This document shows, piece after piece, positions 10,985 to 22,072 of a stretch of DNA of 64,000 nt. A program made the position numbers and the translations under genes. This stretch comes from Pseudeuparius sepicola (lineage: Eukaryota > Arthropoda > Insecta > Coleoptera > Anthribidae), in the NCBI GenBank assembly GCA_963920635.1, contig OY987305.1, positions 26,932,876 to 26,996,875 on the forward strand, written 5' to 3'. The notes beneath the pieces were generated by a model. The model was not told where the DNA came from. It saw only the letters and a program-made list of their open reading frames with translations, and did not search any database. Positions within the stretch are counted from its first letter, which is position 1, and each line of letters opens with the position of its first letter.

Positions 10985-13844
10985 AACGACAACAACGTCA
11001 CATAAATTAAACATTCATAGAAAAATATAACTTTGCCTTGTTTTTGAAATTCCGTTGACTGGATGCCAATTTGGGATCCAGTGATAAAGAATTAAAAAGT
11101 GATGGAGCAAAATACATGAAAGAACCGTGAAAGACAGAGGTAACGTGCCGAGGTATCTGCATAAGTAAGGGATCTCTTCTGGGCCTATTCTGGACAGTAT
11201 CTAACAAAGTAAGTTTATTTCGTAGGTAACTCGGTTTGCCTGTAGACAAAATTTTATGTACAAAACAGGCATAATAGAGACGTCTCCTAGCAAACAATTT
11301 TTCTTGATTATGCCGTTCATAATAAGGTGTAATATGGTCCCTTTTCCGCACATTTACAGCATAACGCATACAGGTGTTTTATATAAGTTGCAATCTCTGT
11401 GCATTTTGAGCAGATAGACAAGGGCCATATTATACAACGTCACAATAATCAAATTTCGATAAAATCAGGGATTCGACAAGTTTTAACTTAACATTTGCGT
11501 CAAGCACAAATTTAAATTGGTATATAGATCTTAAAGTAGAGAAAGCTTTTTTTATAAGATCACTAACATGTGATTGAAAATACATATTTGAATCTAAAAC
11601 CACACCCAGATTTTTGCACTCATTTTTTTTTGTTCAAAATTTACTCCATTTAAAGAAAGCCTATTTGTCAGATCTACCTTATAGCGCTGCACTTCAGTCC
11701 CCACTATCATGGAAAGGGTTTTATTAGGATTTAAGTTTAGAGCGTTTTTGCTTGACCACTCAGAAATTAGCAGGAGGTCACGATTTAATTGAACGATTGA
11801 CCTCTCCCGTTCATCAGGCGGAAAAGAAAGATAGGTACAACTGACTGTCGTCAGCATAAAGGTGTAACTTGCTCTGAATAAGAGAAGGCAGATCAGATGT
11901 GTAAATAACAAAGAGCAAGGGACCCAATGTAGATCCCTGCGGGACCCCCGAGGTCACCCCAGCTGGATCAGAGATTGCATATTCGGAATCCACATTGAGT
12001 TTTACCCGCTGCCTCCGCTCCTGAAGGTACATAGCGAACCACTCCAAGGCACCCTCCACAACCCCGTAGTAATTAAGTTTAGCTAACAACAATCTATGGT
12101 CCAGAGAGTTAAATGCCCTAGAGTAATCCAACATAACAACAGCAGTCACCATTCGCCGGTCAACAGCCCCCAACATGTCACTCACCTAATCAGCCAAAAC
12201 CGTTGACGTACTATGGCCGCTCCTAAAACCAGATTGCCTCTGCGGTAAAATTTCTATATTATTCTTAAGTCGCATGTATACCAATTTTTCAAGGATTTTA
12301 GAAATTAGTGGTAACAAAATAATTGGACGTAAGTCGGAAATTTCCTCAACTTTACCTTTCTTCGATATAGGAGTAACGATAGCACACTTCCACCGAGTCA
12401 GAACTACACTATTAGTTAATGAAAAATTAATGATATGGGTCAGCGCTGCACAACAATACGGCAGACATAGCCTAAATATTTCACCACTTATACCATCTAT
12501 TCCCATTGCGTTACTTTTAATTTCAGATGCAATATTTAGAATTTCCAATGAGCTAACCTGGTTAAATTGAAAGCTATTTGTAACTTTGGCACACATCTCA
12601 GTATTGAAAAATGCTACAGTATCGTTATCGGCTTTCATATTATTTACAGAATTTATGAAATAGTCTTGTTAGGATCACTTAAACCGTCTGGAAACTCATA
12701 TACAATTTTAAAAGACTTTTATAAATATTAAGCCTGTCAAGAGTTTTCCACAAAGCCTGAGAATTATTAAAATTAAGATTTAATTGATTTTCAATATATG
12801 CTTTTTTCTCTCTACGTATTGAAGCAGTGACATAATTTCGCAGTTGTTTGTAATATTCCCATTTAACTAGAGAAACTTGCAAATCTCGCAATGACTTACG
12901 ATAATCCGATAACGCCCTACCCCGAAGGGACATCATCAACTTAATATTAGGCGTAATCCAAGGATTGGGTCTCTTTGTCACTCTGACACGCCTCAAAGGA
13001 GCATGCAGATCAGTCAGACTCACAACAGCCGCCTCCAAAAATTCCACCTTCTCATCGATATGTTCGAATGTTAACACTCTGTCCCAGTCCAGTCTTCTTG
13101 CACTCATGTCAAACGCAGTTAAATTAATATTTTTAATGGGCCTAGAGAGAATTATTTTTTCATGTTTTTTTTCTATTGGAATATCAATCAAGGTATATGG
13201 TCAGTTCAAAAATCTGGCAACTCCACACTGCTCGACGCTAATACAAAGTCAGGCCATATATGATCTAATAACTTCCCACTAACGGCACGAGTAGGCTCTT
13301 GAATAACTGCTTAAAATTGAAAGTCTCTGAAAACAAACCATTTAAAAAACTTGCCTCAAGAGTGTTTGGTATAAACAACTCAATATTTAGATCACCTAAA
13401 CAGAAAATTATATCAGAATATACTAGGCAGTCAGATATTATATTTTCTAAGACTTGCAAAGATTTAAAATTATTGACTGACGGATTATACACGCACCCAA
13501 CACTTACCATCTTCCCATTGATTTTAGCAGATATCCACAAACTGTCAATGTCCAATGTCCACGTATATAAGAACACCTCCGCCTCTCAGTGGTCTAGCAT
13601 GCCTAAAAAATATATACCCTGGAATACGTAAAAAATTATCGGATATATAATCATTTAGCCAAGTTTCAGACAAAGCAAAAATACCATAATTTGAATCCAA
13701 TAAGAAATCCCTTAGCAAATCAAACTTATTTACCATGGACCGGATATTGAAATGAGAAATAAAAAACCCATGAGAGGCATCGTCGCTCTCGCTCCCCGCA
13801 ATATCATACATATTTAACAAAGTCATTTTATTTGTAGTACACAT
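10985..13844 (-). pseudogene. LINE ORF2 (endonuclease-reverse transcriptase), CR1/Jockey-like, broken
   Basis: Read from 13844 downward, pieces in different frames add up to a complete non-LTR retrotransposon ORF2. First comes an apurinic-type endonuclease (HFNIRSM, LSETWLND, GDLNIE). The reverse transcriptase follows, with MGIDGISGEIFRL, QRQSGFRSGHST, MLDYSRAFNSLDH, SGVPQGSTLGPLLF and the catalytic LYADD near 11850. The C-terminal region (DYCDVVYGPCL-type) ends with a stop near 11007. The element copies its RNA directly into nicked chromosomal DNA. Frame breaks occur near 13560, 13200, 12660, 12186, 11830 and 11594, so this copy is inactive. Both conserved domains remain in full order, which suggests a fairly recent full-length insertion. 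The clade is given only as CR1/Jockey-like. Confidence 0.9.
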
Positions 13845-13970
13845 GTATAAAGTGATAATAATAATAATAAGATCACAGGAAGGAATTCAAAAATAATATT
13901 TACAATTCTGTGAACTAAGAATAGTATGTATTTACTTATTTGCTTACAAAAACCTCTGTTTAGAATATAA

Positions 13971-14127
13971 GTGGTCAGCTATACTAGAAATAGGAGTATT
14001 TTTCAATTCCCATATGCTGTTAATAACGTAACTTTAGAGCGTTGCGAGAGTATGAAAGATCTTGGAATCGTTTTTGATAGCAACTTGTCATTCTCAAATC
14101 ATATTCAAATTCTCAAAACAATGTGCC
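13971..14127 (+). pseudogene. LINE reverse-transcriptase C-terminal scrap
   Basis: About 50 codons read RNRSIFQFPYAVNN, then LERCESMKDLGIVFDSNLSF. This is the segment shortly after the catalytic Asp pair in CR1/Jockey-like ORF2 proteins (compare the SARNLGLILDTQFRF stretch near 37040). It stops abruptly at about 14127, where a differently composed sequence begins. Confidence 0.7.
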
Positions 14128-14217
14128 TGGTCTTTAAATGGCAATGTGTATGTGAAGTGCAACAACAAAGTGGTCCGTGTCGATACAGAGGAGGCCCTGG
14201 AGGATATGTCTTCCTAA
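14128..14217 (+). pseudogene. Possible LINE ORF1 C-terminus (FP25K-C-like)
   Basis: A 29-codon frame reads WSLNGNVYVKCNNKVVRV, then an acidic tail and TAA. The pattern resembles the short basic C-terminal domain found in FP25K-like ORF1 proteins of insect LINEs. It lies 430 bp upstream of an ORF2 on the same strand, where ORF1 would be expected. The piece is short, so the call is tentative. Confidence 0.4.
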
Positions 14218-14646
14218 GTTAAGTGTACTTTCCTCCTATTATGAACAAACTTAATAATTTATTCTCTTGCAATTTTTTGTTTCATGAACTCTAATAGTTT
14301 GTATGATTTTCTGCATTTATTTACTTTCATTGTTACCTGCATGGATTTTGTTTTGAAGCATGTTATTACTTACCTTGGAATGTTTTTTTTTTTGCCCTCT
14401 GAATATTATTCCCGCTTAGCTGTTTGGAGATTTATATATCGACTTTTTATCTATCGTTTATTTTTTTTACTGGTTCTGCGTGTTGGGTTGAGGTAAACAC
14501 CATTATGTAGCTTATTCTTATTTACTTGTATTTTTTTTGTTCCTATTAAGTAGGCACCTACTTTTTTATACAGATTCATAAATTAATTGTATTCAATTTG
14601 ATATTAGTACGAATTTCAAGTGTTTCTTTATAATAATATTGTCGGA
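14218..14646. other. T-rich spacer before LINE ORF2
   Basis: No gene or motif was recognised. The stretch is rich in T runs. It may be the LINE inter-ORF region if the preceding ORF1 reading is right. Confidence 0.3.
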
Positions 14647-15640
14647 ATGAAAATAGCTCATCTCAATGTTCGTTAACTTTTTGCCCATTTTAATGACTTT
14701 TCTCTTCTTGTACAGCAATCTGATTTTGATTTGATTATGGTCAGCGAGACGTGGCTTTCGGATGATGTTGACACTAATGCTTTAAAAAATATCCCTGGTT
14801 ATAATTTATTCTTCAAGAATCGAGTTGAGAGACGCGGTGGAGGAGTGGCGGCCTATGTAAAAACTGTATTTAATTGCTCCGCATTAGATTTCGATTTCGA
14901 GCTAAGTCCCGCTATTGATTTGTTATTTCTCAACATAAAAATCTCTAATATCAGTTACGCATTTGGGGTGATTTATCAACCCCCAAAAACTAATGTGAAT
15001 GCGTTTATTGACACATTGGACAATACTTTTTCTTTTATTTGTGGTATGTACGAGTATATAATTTGCTTGGGTGATTTTAATATTAACTTTTTTAACATTT
15101 CAAATCCGGTTAGCTCTCGTTTAGATGCTTATAATTTGGCGCAAATACTGAACGAACCTACAAGATTAGCTGATAACTCTAGCACTCTTATTGATCCAAT
15201 ATTTATTTCCTATTCATTAAATATGACCAACCGTGGTACAATGGAATCTGGTGGTATTTCTGATCATAAATTGGTTCACTGCGAGTTCAGCACCCCTAGG
15301 ATTAGAGTAATTCCCAAAAATATAGTACATCGTTCTTTTAAAAATTTTAATTATAACAATTTTGTTAAAGATCTCAAATCTACCCCTTGGTTTGACATGG
15401 TTTCTGAACCAAATATCGATAAAAAAATAGAAATTTTCAATAGGTTCATCATTTCCTTGTTTGACATACATGCTCCGGTAGTAACATCTAGAGTAACCAA
15501 ACACAAAGCACCCTGGTTAAATACAACTCTAAAGCAACGCATGAAAGAACGTGATGCTGCTTTGGGAACTTACAAGCGTTCTCGATTAGACGAAGACTTT
15601 ATTAAATATAAACATTTAAGGAATAATGTTGTAACATTGA

Positions 15641-15644
15641 CACG
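15641..15644. other. Target-site duplication CACG (left)
   Basis: CACG here and at 20709-20712 flank the two LTRs. Errantivirus-type elements make 4-bp duplications, so both outer ends of the insertion are intact. Confidence 0.85.
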
Positions 15645-15869
15645 ACTTAAATTCAGTGAACGCAGATACTGGTTTTTAAAAAGATTTATTTTTCTCAAAA
15701 GGTACAATCTACAATAGATGTGAACCGTGAAATGGCTATGTCGAGACTGAATACACAAGAACGGGTGAAAACATAAAAAGTAACATTACTGCTGACAAAG
15801 GTGTTACATTACAATTATTACAAGAACTGCTTGTTTAACAAGTGTTTTCTAGTTGGCGTTGATATAACT
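15645..15869 (-). repeat. 3' LTR of the errantivirus-like element (225 bp)
   Basis: This LTR appears identical base for base to 20484-20708. On the element's own (minus) strand it begins AGTTATATCAACGCC and ends CTGAATTTAAGT. The AGT...ACT-type termini, rather than TG...CA, are typical of errantiviruses. Identical LTRs point to a recent insertion. Confidence 0.95.
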
Positions 15870-15886
15870 CCTCCATCCCCAAATCG
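15870..15886 (-). other. Polypurine tract
   Basis: On the minus strand this is a G/A-rich run (GGGGATGGAGGAG) ending exactly at the 3' LTR boundary. That is where plus-strand DNA synthesis starts in retroelements. Confidence 0.75.
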
Positions 15887-15897
15887 AGGTATATTTT

Positions 15898-17481
15898 TCA
15901 GTGGTTGAAAAATATCCGAGGGTTGGCTTGTGGATTTTCTTCCGCTTGGGCCGGTGCTACGTCTGTACATCTTCTTTTCTTGACTTGAATTATTAAAATG
16001 TACAATAAGGCAATCAGAATAAGTCCATAAATTGGTAATGTCCAAAAACTGGTTGACAGCGGATCTAGTGATTCTTCTACCGGTGTTAATCGTTGTTGGT
16101 CCATTTGAAGCTTATGTATTTCGTCAAGTCGAATATTTTGTAGCTTTAGTGTTGGTAATTTTCTGGGGTTTTCGGTTGTTGCAATTTTGATTTCTGGTAA
16201 TAACAAGGGTTGTCCCTGATTTACGGATTTGTCATTAATAAAGTTATAATGTTTCAGTCGGAATTGGCATCCAGTCGGGATATTGATGAGATAATTTCCT
16301 TGAAGTGTTATGAAGTCGGTAGTTTCACATAATGTTTGGATTTTCGTTTTATTGAGAAAAATTCCAATATAGTGTGAATTGTCAATTTCTTGTACGAATT
16401 CTTCGTTAACTCGAACAGGGGTGAGCTGGCAGTTCCTTGGCGTAATCGTCAGTTGAAGTAATTGGAATAAACAATCTTCTTTAACTGCTCCTTCGATGAG
16501 AGAGTTTTCGGGACAGTAGAATTTGGGATGCAGGTTGGTGCAGGGAAGTGATACATATTGGTAGAAATTCTCATTCATGATCAGATATGTATTTTTAGGA
16601 ATTATTGTGGTGGAATTTTGTGTTGGAATAGAAAATAAGTGATAGTATGAAAACGATTCTGGCATAGTGATTGGAAAGTGAACAACGAAAATTATTTTCG
16701 ATCCTGAATAGTACGATTCTACATTTAGAACATCGTAATATCGATGAATGTCTGTTTTTAAGGGAAAAATTAACTGTTCAGGTGAATAAAGAGTTTCTAA
16801 AATTTTTATAATATGTTGCAAATCATCAATTTTTAGTATGCTACTATGAACTTTACCTAGTCGGGAAAATGTCACAGCATTTTCTATGTCGTTTAATAAC
16901 TGTAAAACCACGTTTAGTAGTAAATTAATTTGGTCTAAAATATCTCTCATTTTTGTATAAATTATGAATTCTGATTCAAACTTATTAACAAAATCTTCTA
17001 TTACGATATTTAAGCGTTTTGTTATAAGTTCTTGATCATGTTTAATTAATGAAACTGTTTTATTAAAATTATTGATAATTCTTGTCGTCAATGAGATTTC
17101 TTTGTTTAACTTTTTGACAACAATTTTTTGATTATCCTGTAGATTCTTAATAGCTTGATCGTAATAGTAGGCATCGTCTGCATCTAAATTTCCGGTAATG
17201 GTTTTTATTATGGAACCTAATCCGTTTATAAGACCACGTTTTGTTCTACCAGCTGGATTGAGTGTGTCGAACTTTGTTTCTGCTGTATGTAACTGATACT
17301 TTAAAGCTTTATCAAAATTAATTAGGTCAACGGCGAAAGCATTTTTAAAGAAATCTTTCGCAACAAGGGAAATATCACTGTACTGATTTTTAATGAGTTC
17401 AATTTCATTTTTTATGGGGTTAAGATCAATGTAATGAATAAAGGTATGGGTTCGGGAGTAAACTTTCTGGGGTAACAACAT
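15898..17481 (-). CDS. Env-like fusion glycoprotein of the errantivirus-like element (N-terminally affected)
   Basis: A 527-codon frame with the layout of the baculovirus-F-type Env of insect errantiviruses. It shows a basic cleavage-type motif RTKR at about residues 79-82, followed at once by a Gly/Ile-rich fusion-peptide-like segment. Then come long heptad-type helices, a cysteine-containing ectodomain, and a single hydrophobic membrane segment (about residues 478-500, ending LLYILIIQV) with a short basic tail. In this family Env is placed in membranes and mediates fusion. The first residues come from the deletion junction with reverse transcriptase, and no signal peptide is evident, so the native N-terminus appears to be lost. 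The rest of the frame is open without interruption, consistent with the identical LTRs. Whether a spliced mRNA could still express it cannot be judged. Confidence 0.85.
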   Translation of the reverse strand: MLLPQKVYSRTHTFIHYIDLNPIKNEIELIKNQYSDISLVAKDFFKNAFAVDLINFDKALKYQLHTAETKFDTLNPAGRTKRGLINGLGSIIKTITGNLDADDAYYYDQAIKNLQDNQKIVVKKLNKEISLTTRIINNFNKTVSLIKHDQELITKRLNIVIEDFVNKFESEFIIYTKMRDILDQINLLLNVVLQLLNDIENAVTFSRLGKVHSSILKIDDLQHIIKILETLYSPEQLIFPLKTDIHRYYDVLNVESYYSGSKIIFVVHFPITMPESFSYYHLFSIPTQNSTTIIPKNTYLIMNENFYQYVSLPCTNLHPKFYCPENSLIEGAVKEDCLFQLLQLTITPRNCQLTPVRVNEEFVQEIDNSHYIGIFLNKTKIQTLCETTDFITLQGNYLINIPTGCQFRLKHYNFINDKSVNQGQPLLLPEIKIATTENPRKLPTLKLQNIRLDEIHKLQMDQQRLTPVEESLDPLSTSFWTLPIYGLILIALLYILIIQVKKRRCTDVAPAQAEENPQANPRIFFNH

Positions 17482-18950
17482 GTCCGAGATACGCGACTTC
17501 TTTTTGTAAAAATTCCGATTTATCGAGCTGAATTTTGAAATTTGTTTCTCTTAGGCGTTGAAATACTTTTGTTAAATTTATTAAGTGTTCTTGAAGCGAA
17601 GTGGAAAAGATTATGATATCGTCGAGATATACAAGGCATATCTCGTTTTGTAACCCTCTGAGGATATTGTCTATTACCCTCTGAAAGGTTGCAGGGGCGT
17701 TTTTTAAGCCCATAGGCATTCGAACGTATTCGTAATGCCCGTTCTCTACGTTAAAAGCGGTTTTAGGGATGTCTGCAGGGTTCATCTCAATTTGATGAAA
17801 TCCACTTGCCAAGTCTAGTGTCGTGAAGTAGTTACAACGTCCAAGTTTGTCTAGTACGTCTGTAATGTTAGGGAGAGGGTAGCGGTCATCGATAGTTTTT
17901 TCGTTTAATTTGCGATAGTCGACGACTATTCGCCACTTTTTCTGTCCAGATGCGTCGGCCTTTTTGGGGACGATCCATATGGGGGATGACCAGGGTGAAT
18001 TACTTGGTCTAATTATACCTTGGTCTAACATCGAGGATATTTGTCTCTGTACTTCGGGTTTATGTATATACGGGTACCTATATGATTTGGTGTATACGGG
18101 AATTTCGTCTTTGGTCCTTATGCTGTGTTTCATTTGGTTCGTAAAAGTAAGAGGTAATTCGGGTCTATGAAAAATGTCTGAATATTTTCTGCAAATTTTT
18201 AAAATTTGTTTACGTTCTTCTTCATTCATGTGAGAGGTTCTAATTAAATTTTCTATGTCTGAATTTTCTAAATAAGTGTCATTGGGAATAATTTCTGCTG
18301 AGTAAATAAAATGTTCGTCTAAATCAAATTCTGATGTAGGTACAGGGTCGGTCAAAGTAATTTGGATAACGTCATCTGAATTATTAACTAGTTCAGCCCA
18401 CGCTAAGTTTTCGTTTGCTGTAGAGAGAGAGCTTTTTAAAATTGCGCCTTGAAATTCCTGATATTTTAATAATACAGGTCCGTATTCTTCTTTAACGGGT
18501 AATTTAACAGGGGTTATACTATGTGGTTCTAACTGTAAATGGTAAAAATGTGATTGATTGGTTTTGTAATATCGAAGTGGTAAAATAGCATTTTCAGTTA
18601 TAAGCTGATTTCGATTGTCTCTAAAATCTAAGAGTGCTTGTATTAATTTTATATTGTCCATCCCAATTAATCCATGGAAGGTTTTGTGAAAATTGAAAAG
18701 ATAAAATTTCATTGGTAAATTTGATTTAAATTCTTGAAAACTTGGTATATTTGCGGAGTAATTTTGAGAATAACTTTGGAAAACTGAAGATACAATAAAT
18801 GGATCATGCTGTATAAAATTTTTAAAATTTTGAAAAGCAATATTCGGGTTAATAAAAGATTTGGTGGAACCAGTGTCGATTAAAAGTTTGATTGGGGGGT
18901 TAGAGATACAAATATAGGGTAATATTTTTTGTCAGGGAAATAGTGCAATT
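17426..18950 (-). CDS. Truncated pol: protease and reverse transcriptase
   Basis: The frame is open from about 18950, with the aspartic protease motif [12 protein letters not shown] encoded near 18850-18900. It continues through 18712 (an internal Met) into a Ty3/gypsy reverse transcriptase. Visible signatures are [57 protein letters not shown] and the catalytic YLDDIII. The usual LGHVVTPE is reached near 17471 and then the sequence jumps into env. The reverse-transcriptase connection, RNase H and integrase are missing. Upstream, gag ends at 18954 in another frame, so synthesis as Gag-Pol would need a frameshift. The remaining frame is intact. Confidence 0.9.
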
Positions 18951-18953
18951 CTA

Positions 18954-20258
18954 TTACGTTTCTAGTTCGTAATTTTGAGCGTGTTGAAAATTTGCGTCTT
19001 GCTCGGTGTGCGGTTCATAGAACTGTTCGTTATTTTCGGTTTCAATTATTGTGTCATTATAGGGTTCATACTGGTTTAGATCAGATTGATTGTCATAGTC
19101 AAGTTCATCGGTATGTTCGGTATTAAATAGTTCTTCAGATGCGAAATTGGGTTTTTGTCCGTAATTTTGGAAGTAAGAATTTGGTCGAATATTAGAATTT
19201 GGTTTTGGAATAGTTTGATTAATTCCAGACATTGGTGTAGGTCTGTTAGTGGGTGGTTTATTGGTAGGTTTAAATTGGTTTTGGGGTCTTCCAAATACTT
19301 GTGAGTTTGTGGGATATCTCTGTGAAGGAGGATTTGGATTTCTTTGGATATTGGATATAGGTCCGCGAGGAAATTGAGAATTAAATTGTCGGGGTTGTGT
19401 CCAGTTCGATCTTTGCATTATTTGGGGTTGATTTTGGGGTAAAGAGTAGCGATGTTGTGGTTGTGGTGGAAAATATTGGGCAGGAGTAGGTTTTCTTAAA
19501 ATTTGAGTTTGGGGTGTATTAGATTTTTGATAATATTTTATATTTTCTTCTTCTGTAATAAATTGTAAAGCGGATGCTAGAGTAGTAGGTCTCATAGCAC
19601 GAATTATAGGTCCCAGGGGTTCTCTTAAACCTGCTAGAAAAGTTTTTAATGCTTGTTTTGTGAAAAAATCGCGTTTAGACGGTCGACTTGCCTCATCACA
19701 TTTTAGATCTATATGGTTACAAATGGTATTTAATAAATGCATAACTTTTTCGTGAAATTGGTAAGGAGATTCGTTAGGTTTCTGTCTTAAGTTTACAAGG
19801 TCTCGATTTAGACAATTTTCGTCTCTTTGATCGCCAAAATTCAAAATGAGAGTATTTTTTATATCGTCCCAAGTTTTACAACCATTAATAGCGACAACTT
19901 CCTCTGCTCTACCCTCTAGTTTGTTTAAAATTCCATTTAAAAGTAAAGTATTTTGAAAATTTTGAAGGTTCACTGCGTCAAAATAGTACACTAAAATTGA
20001 TTCTGCTGAGGAAATAAATCGATGTAACTTATTTGGGTTTCCATCGAACAATGGAATAACACTAATATTTTTAATATCTAAGGCTGCTGCCATTTTAACA
20101 CTACTTTCAAAAACTGAATTAATTTGTGATTGTTTTAATTTTATTTGATCAGATTCGATCGATAAATTTTCAAGTAATTCAGAAACTAAGCCTAACTCAG
20201 TGCCGGAGTAATCGTTTTCACAAAAGGAATCGTTACGGGACAAAGAGGAGTCTGACAT
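18954..20258 (-). CDS. gag of the errantivirus-like element
   Basis: 434 codons, uninterrupted. The N-terminal half is the helical capsid-like core: NGCKTWDDIKNTLILNFGDQRDENCL, then QALKTFLAGLREPLGPIIRAMRP nearby, each comparable to the gag at 59949. The C-terminal half is Pro/Gln/Asn-rich and low-complexity, with no CCHC zinc knuckle, as usual for errantivirus Gag. It would form the particle and package element RNA in the cytoplasm. The start at 20258 is the first ATG after the leader and primer-binding site. The amino-acid sequence differs enough from the 59949 gag to be a separate family. Confidence 0.88.
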   Translation of the reverse strand: MSDSSLSRNDSFCENDYSGTELGLVSELLENLSIESDQIKLKQSQINSVFESSVKMAAALDIKNISVIPLFDGNPNKLHRFISSAESILVYYFDAVNLQNFQNTLLLNGILNKLEGRAEEVVAINGCKTWDDIKNTLILNFGDQRDENCLNRDLVNLRQKPNESPYQFHEKVMHLLNTICNHIDLKCDEASRPSKRDFFTKQALKTFLAGLREPLGPIIRAMRPTTLASALQFITEEENIKYYQKSNTPQTQILRKPTPAQYFPPQPQHRYSLPQNQPQIMQRSNWTQPRQFNSQFPRGPISNIQRNPNPPSQRYPTNSQVFGRPQNQFKPTNKPPTNRPTPMSGINQTIPKPNSNIRPNSYFQNYGQKPNFASEELFNTEHTDELDYDNQSDLNQYEPYNDTIIETENNEQFYEPHTEQDANFQHAQNYELET

Positions 20259-20466
20259 GAAAGAGAAAAACTAACTCACATTATCCACGTCCTTTCTGTT
20301 TCCATCTAGTGCCTGAAGTTCTTCTGGTAGGTGTTGGTGCTCACGGATGTCCACGTTGGAGTCCGAAAAAGTCCAAGCCCGAAAACAACTTCGTACACGA
20401 TAGGTTACTTTTTTTTTTCGTAAAGCGTTGAAACGCACCGGTTATCGATATTGATTCCGACGAAAA

Positions 20467-20484
20467 ATCCGTACGACTGCGCCA
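20467..20484 (-). other. Primer-binding site (tRNA-Ser type)
   Basis: On the minus strand the 5' LTR end runs into TGGCGCAGTCGTACGG, sharing its T with the LTR. The first 11 bases equal the tRNA-Ser-type site known from the 17.6/297/ZAM group of errantiviruses (recalled, not searched). Confidence 0.7.
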
Positions 20485-20708
20485 CTTAAATTCAGTGAAC
20501 GCAGATACTGGTTTTTAAAAAGATTTATTTTTCTCAAAAGGTACAATCTACAATAGATGTGAACCGTGAAATGGCTATGTCGAGACTGAATACACAAGAA
20601 CGGGTGAAAACATAAAAAGTAACATTACTGCTGACAAAGGTGTTACATTACAATTATTACAAGAACTGCTTGTTTAACAAGTGTTTTCTAGTTGGCGTTG
20701 ATATAACT
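20484..20708 (-). repeat. 5' LTR of the errantivirus-like element (225 bp)
   Basis: Identical by eye to the LTR at 15645-15869 and the same length. It is followed on the right by the duplicated CACG (20709-20712) and then by the resumed LINE reading frame. Confidence 0.95.
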
Positions 20709-21296
20709 CACGCCAAGAAAAAAAGAAATACCTAAGATCTGTCTGTTTACAAAACAATTCTCGTCAAGCTTGGAATACACTTCGTGATTTCGGTTATTGT
20801 AACAAAAAACATAATATTGACTTGCCTCATAATTTGTCTGACCCAAACTCTATTAATACGTACTTTTCTCAATTTTTTCAAGATCTTAACAATAACTGTG
20901 ATAATAAAATATCGTACTATTCTAATAACTTATTCAGCGATGCTAATGGCTTCTCAATTAGAATGGTTACCATTAAGGAAATACACTCAGTACTCTTTAA
21001 ATTCAAGAAAGACAACTATGGCCATGACAATATATCTTTCAAAATGTTGAGATTATGCAGCCCTGAAATAGACATTTATTTGCTGCATTTAATAAATTAT
21101 TGCATCAAGAAGGCATACTTTCCTAGTGTATGGAAAAAGGCTGTTGGCACTCCATTGCCTAAGAAAAGCAACCCACAATCATTTTCAGATTTGCGTGTCA
21201 TTAGTATCTTGCCTGCTGCTTCAAAAGTTTTCGAATTTATAATTTATAAACAAATCTCTGACTTTGTGATATCGAAAAAGATCATACCATATGTGA

Positions 21297-21579
21297 GTAG
21301 ATATACTATGAGAGTTCTGGGCCACTTGCCCCATGTAAATCTCCATAAGGCCAGAAATGCGTGCATTTTGGCTACGTCACAGCCGAGGTCACGTGACGTC
21401 ACAGCTTGACCTCACTTGACCTTTACGTGCGATTCTTGGAAGCCAGCCCCCACCCCTGACCCCACTCTGTACGGCCCCCACTCTTGCCGCCGGTGGAGGG
21501 GTGACGCCTAAATGTTTGATGGAGCACAGTTCCTGCACCATTCTCAAGCCAGTTGCAGTAAAAATTTCCAAGCCACAAA
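21297..21579 (+). promoter_or_regulatory. GC-richer leader with AGGTCA and CRE-like motifs
   Basis: Composition changes sharply from AT-rich LINE to GC-rich sequence at about 21297. It carries GAGGTCACGTGACGTCAC (overlapping E-box and CRE-like palindromes) near 21385-21402. It also carries two AGGTCA half-sites in direct repeat with a 4-bp gap on the minus strand (21408-21423). This is a plausible promoter region for the gene starting at 21580. No TATA box was seen. Function is inferred. Confidence 0.35.
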
Positions 21580-21888
21580 ATGCAGTCGTTCGTCGAAAGT
21601 TTGAACAAGAATTTGGTCTTGAAGAGATTCGAGAGTTTGCAGAATTTGGAAGTGGGTGAAAAATTTCAAATAAAGATGGTGGACAAGGTGAACACGCAGT
21701 ACGGAGAAAAAATCTTCGTAGAGTGCGACGAATTTAAAACGGTGCTACCGCAACGATTCACCGCGGAGTTTAAATCCGAGATAATTGACAAGATAAATGG
21801 TGAAATTGGTGCTGGGAAAAGGCATTTTCTGCGAAGTTTGGGGCCGATCGGAAGGACAACAAATATTGAATTTATTGTAGAACCTTGA
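21580..21888 (+). CDS. Small OB-like protein (102 aa), unknown function
   Basis: An intact 102-codon frame with codons GC-richer than its surroundings. The core reads LEVGEKFQIKMVDKVNTQYG, then EKIFVECDEFKTVLPQRF. This pattern of alternating strands with a central Gly is what a small OB-type nucleic-acid-binding barrel would show. The same pattern recurs in the frame at 44203-44510 (MSMKIFSGKVVKTTFGETIL, then LELEDSVVFLRCRV). The C-terminus is basic and polar. AATAAA follows near 22082. The repeat of this gene on the same strand as, and upstream of, PolB sequence in both places suggests it may travel with the viral element. The OB reading is an inference from the pattern; it might equally be a host or transposon gene. 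Confidence 0.55.
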   Translation: MQSFVESLNKNLVLKRFESLQNLEVGEKFQIKMVDKVNTQYGEKIFVECDEFKTVLPQRFTAEFKSEIIDKINGEIGAGKRHFLRSLGPIGRTTNIEFIVEP

Positions 21889-21963
21889 ATGCCCGAAGAA
21901 GGGACAAATTGTATTATAGAAGAAAATTGAAGCAGTATTTAAAAAAATTTAGAAACGTTGAAG

Positions 21964-22072
21964 CAGGACATTACATTATATGAGGTTAATAAGAAAATAA
22001 AAAACCTAACCTTATATCAGGACATTACATTATATGAGGTTAATAAGAAAATAAAAAACCTAACTTTATATA
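21964..22072. repeat. Direct repeat, two copies of about 54 bp
   Basis: AGGACATTACATTATATGAG and the following 30 bases, ending AAAAAACCTAAC, occur at 21966 and again at 22019, essentially identical and adjacent. A second AT-rich end follows, then AATAAA near 22082. It is a recent tandem duplication in the 3' region of the OB-like gene. Confidence 0.85.

Larger units (their letters stand above)
15645..20708 (-). mobile_element. Errantivirus-like LTR element (gag-pol-env), internally deleted
   Basis: A 5064-bp insertion with two 225-bp LTRs, 4-bp target duplications, a tRNA-Ser-type primer-binding site, a polypurine tract, and long open gag, protease-reverse transcriptase and env frames. RNase H and integrase are absent: reverse transcriptase passes directly into env near 17470. 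A full-length relative would be about 2 kb longer. The copy cannot integrate by itself but keeps every cis signal needed to be copied by an active relative. It lies inside LINE ORF2. Confidence 0.93.
14647..21296 (+). pseudogene. LINE ORF2, split by an LTR element (parts 14647-15644 and 20713-21296)
   Basis: The first part encodes a CR1/Jockey-like endonuclease starting MKIAHLNVR. Then come an in-frame TAA (codon 10) and a long clean frame with SETWLSDD, RRGGGVAAYV, GVIYQPP, LGDFNIN and GGISDHKLVHCEF. At 15641-15644 it is interrupted by the errantivirus-like insertion and resumes after the duplicated CACG at 20709. The resumed part covers the start of the reverse transcriptase (KDNYGHDNISFKMLRLC, SVWKKAVGTPLPKK, SDLRVISILPAASKVFE). 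The frame is lost at about 21296, just where QSGFR would be expected. The middle of the reverse transcriptase is absent. The C-terminal end of a similar LINE begins at about 36912 on the same strand and might be the distal part of this same insertion. Confidence 0.85.
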
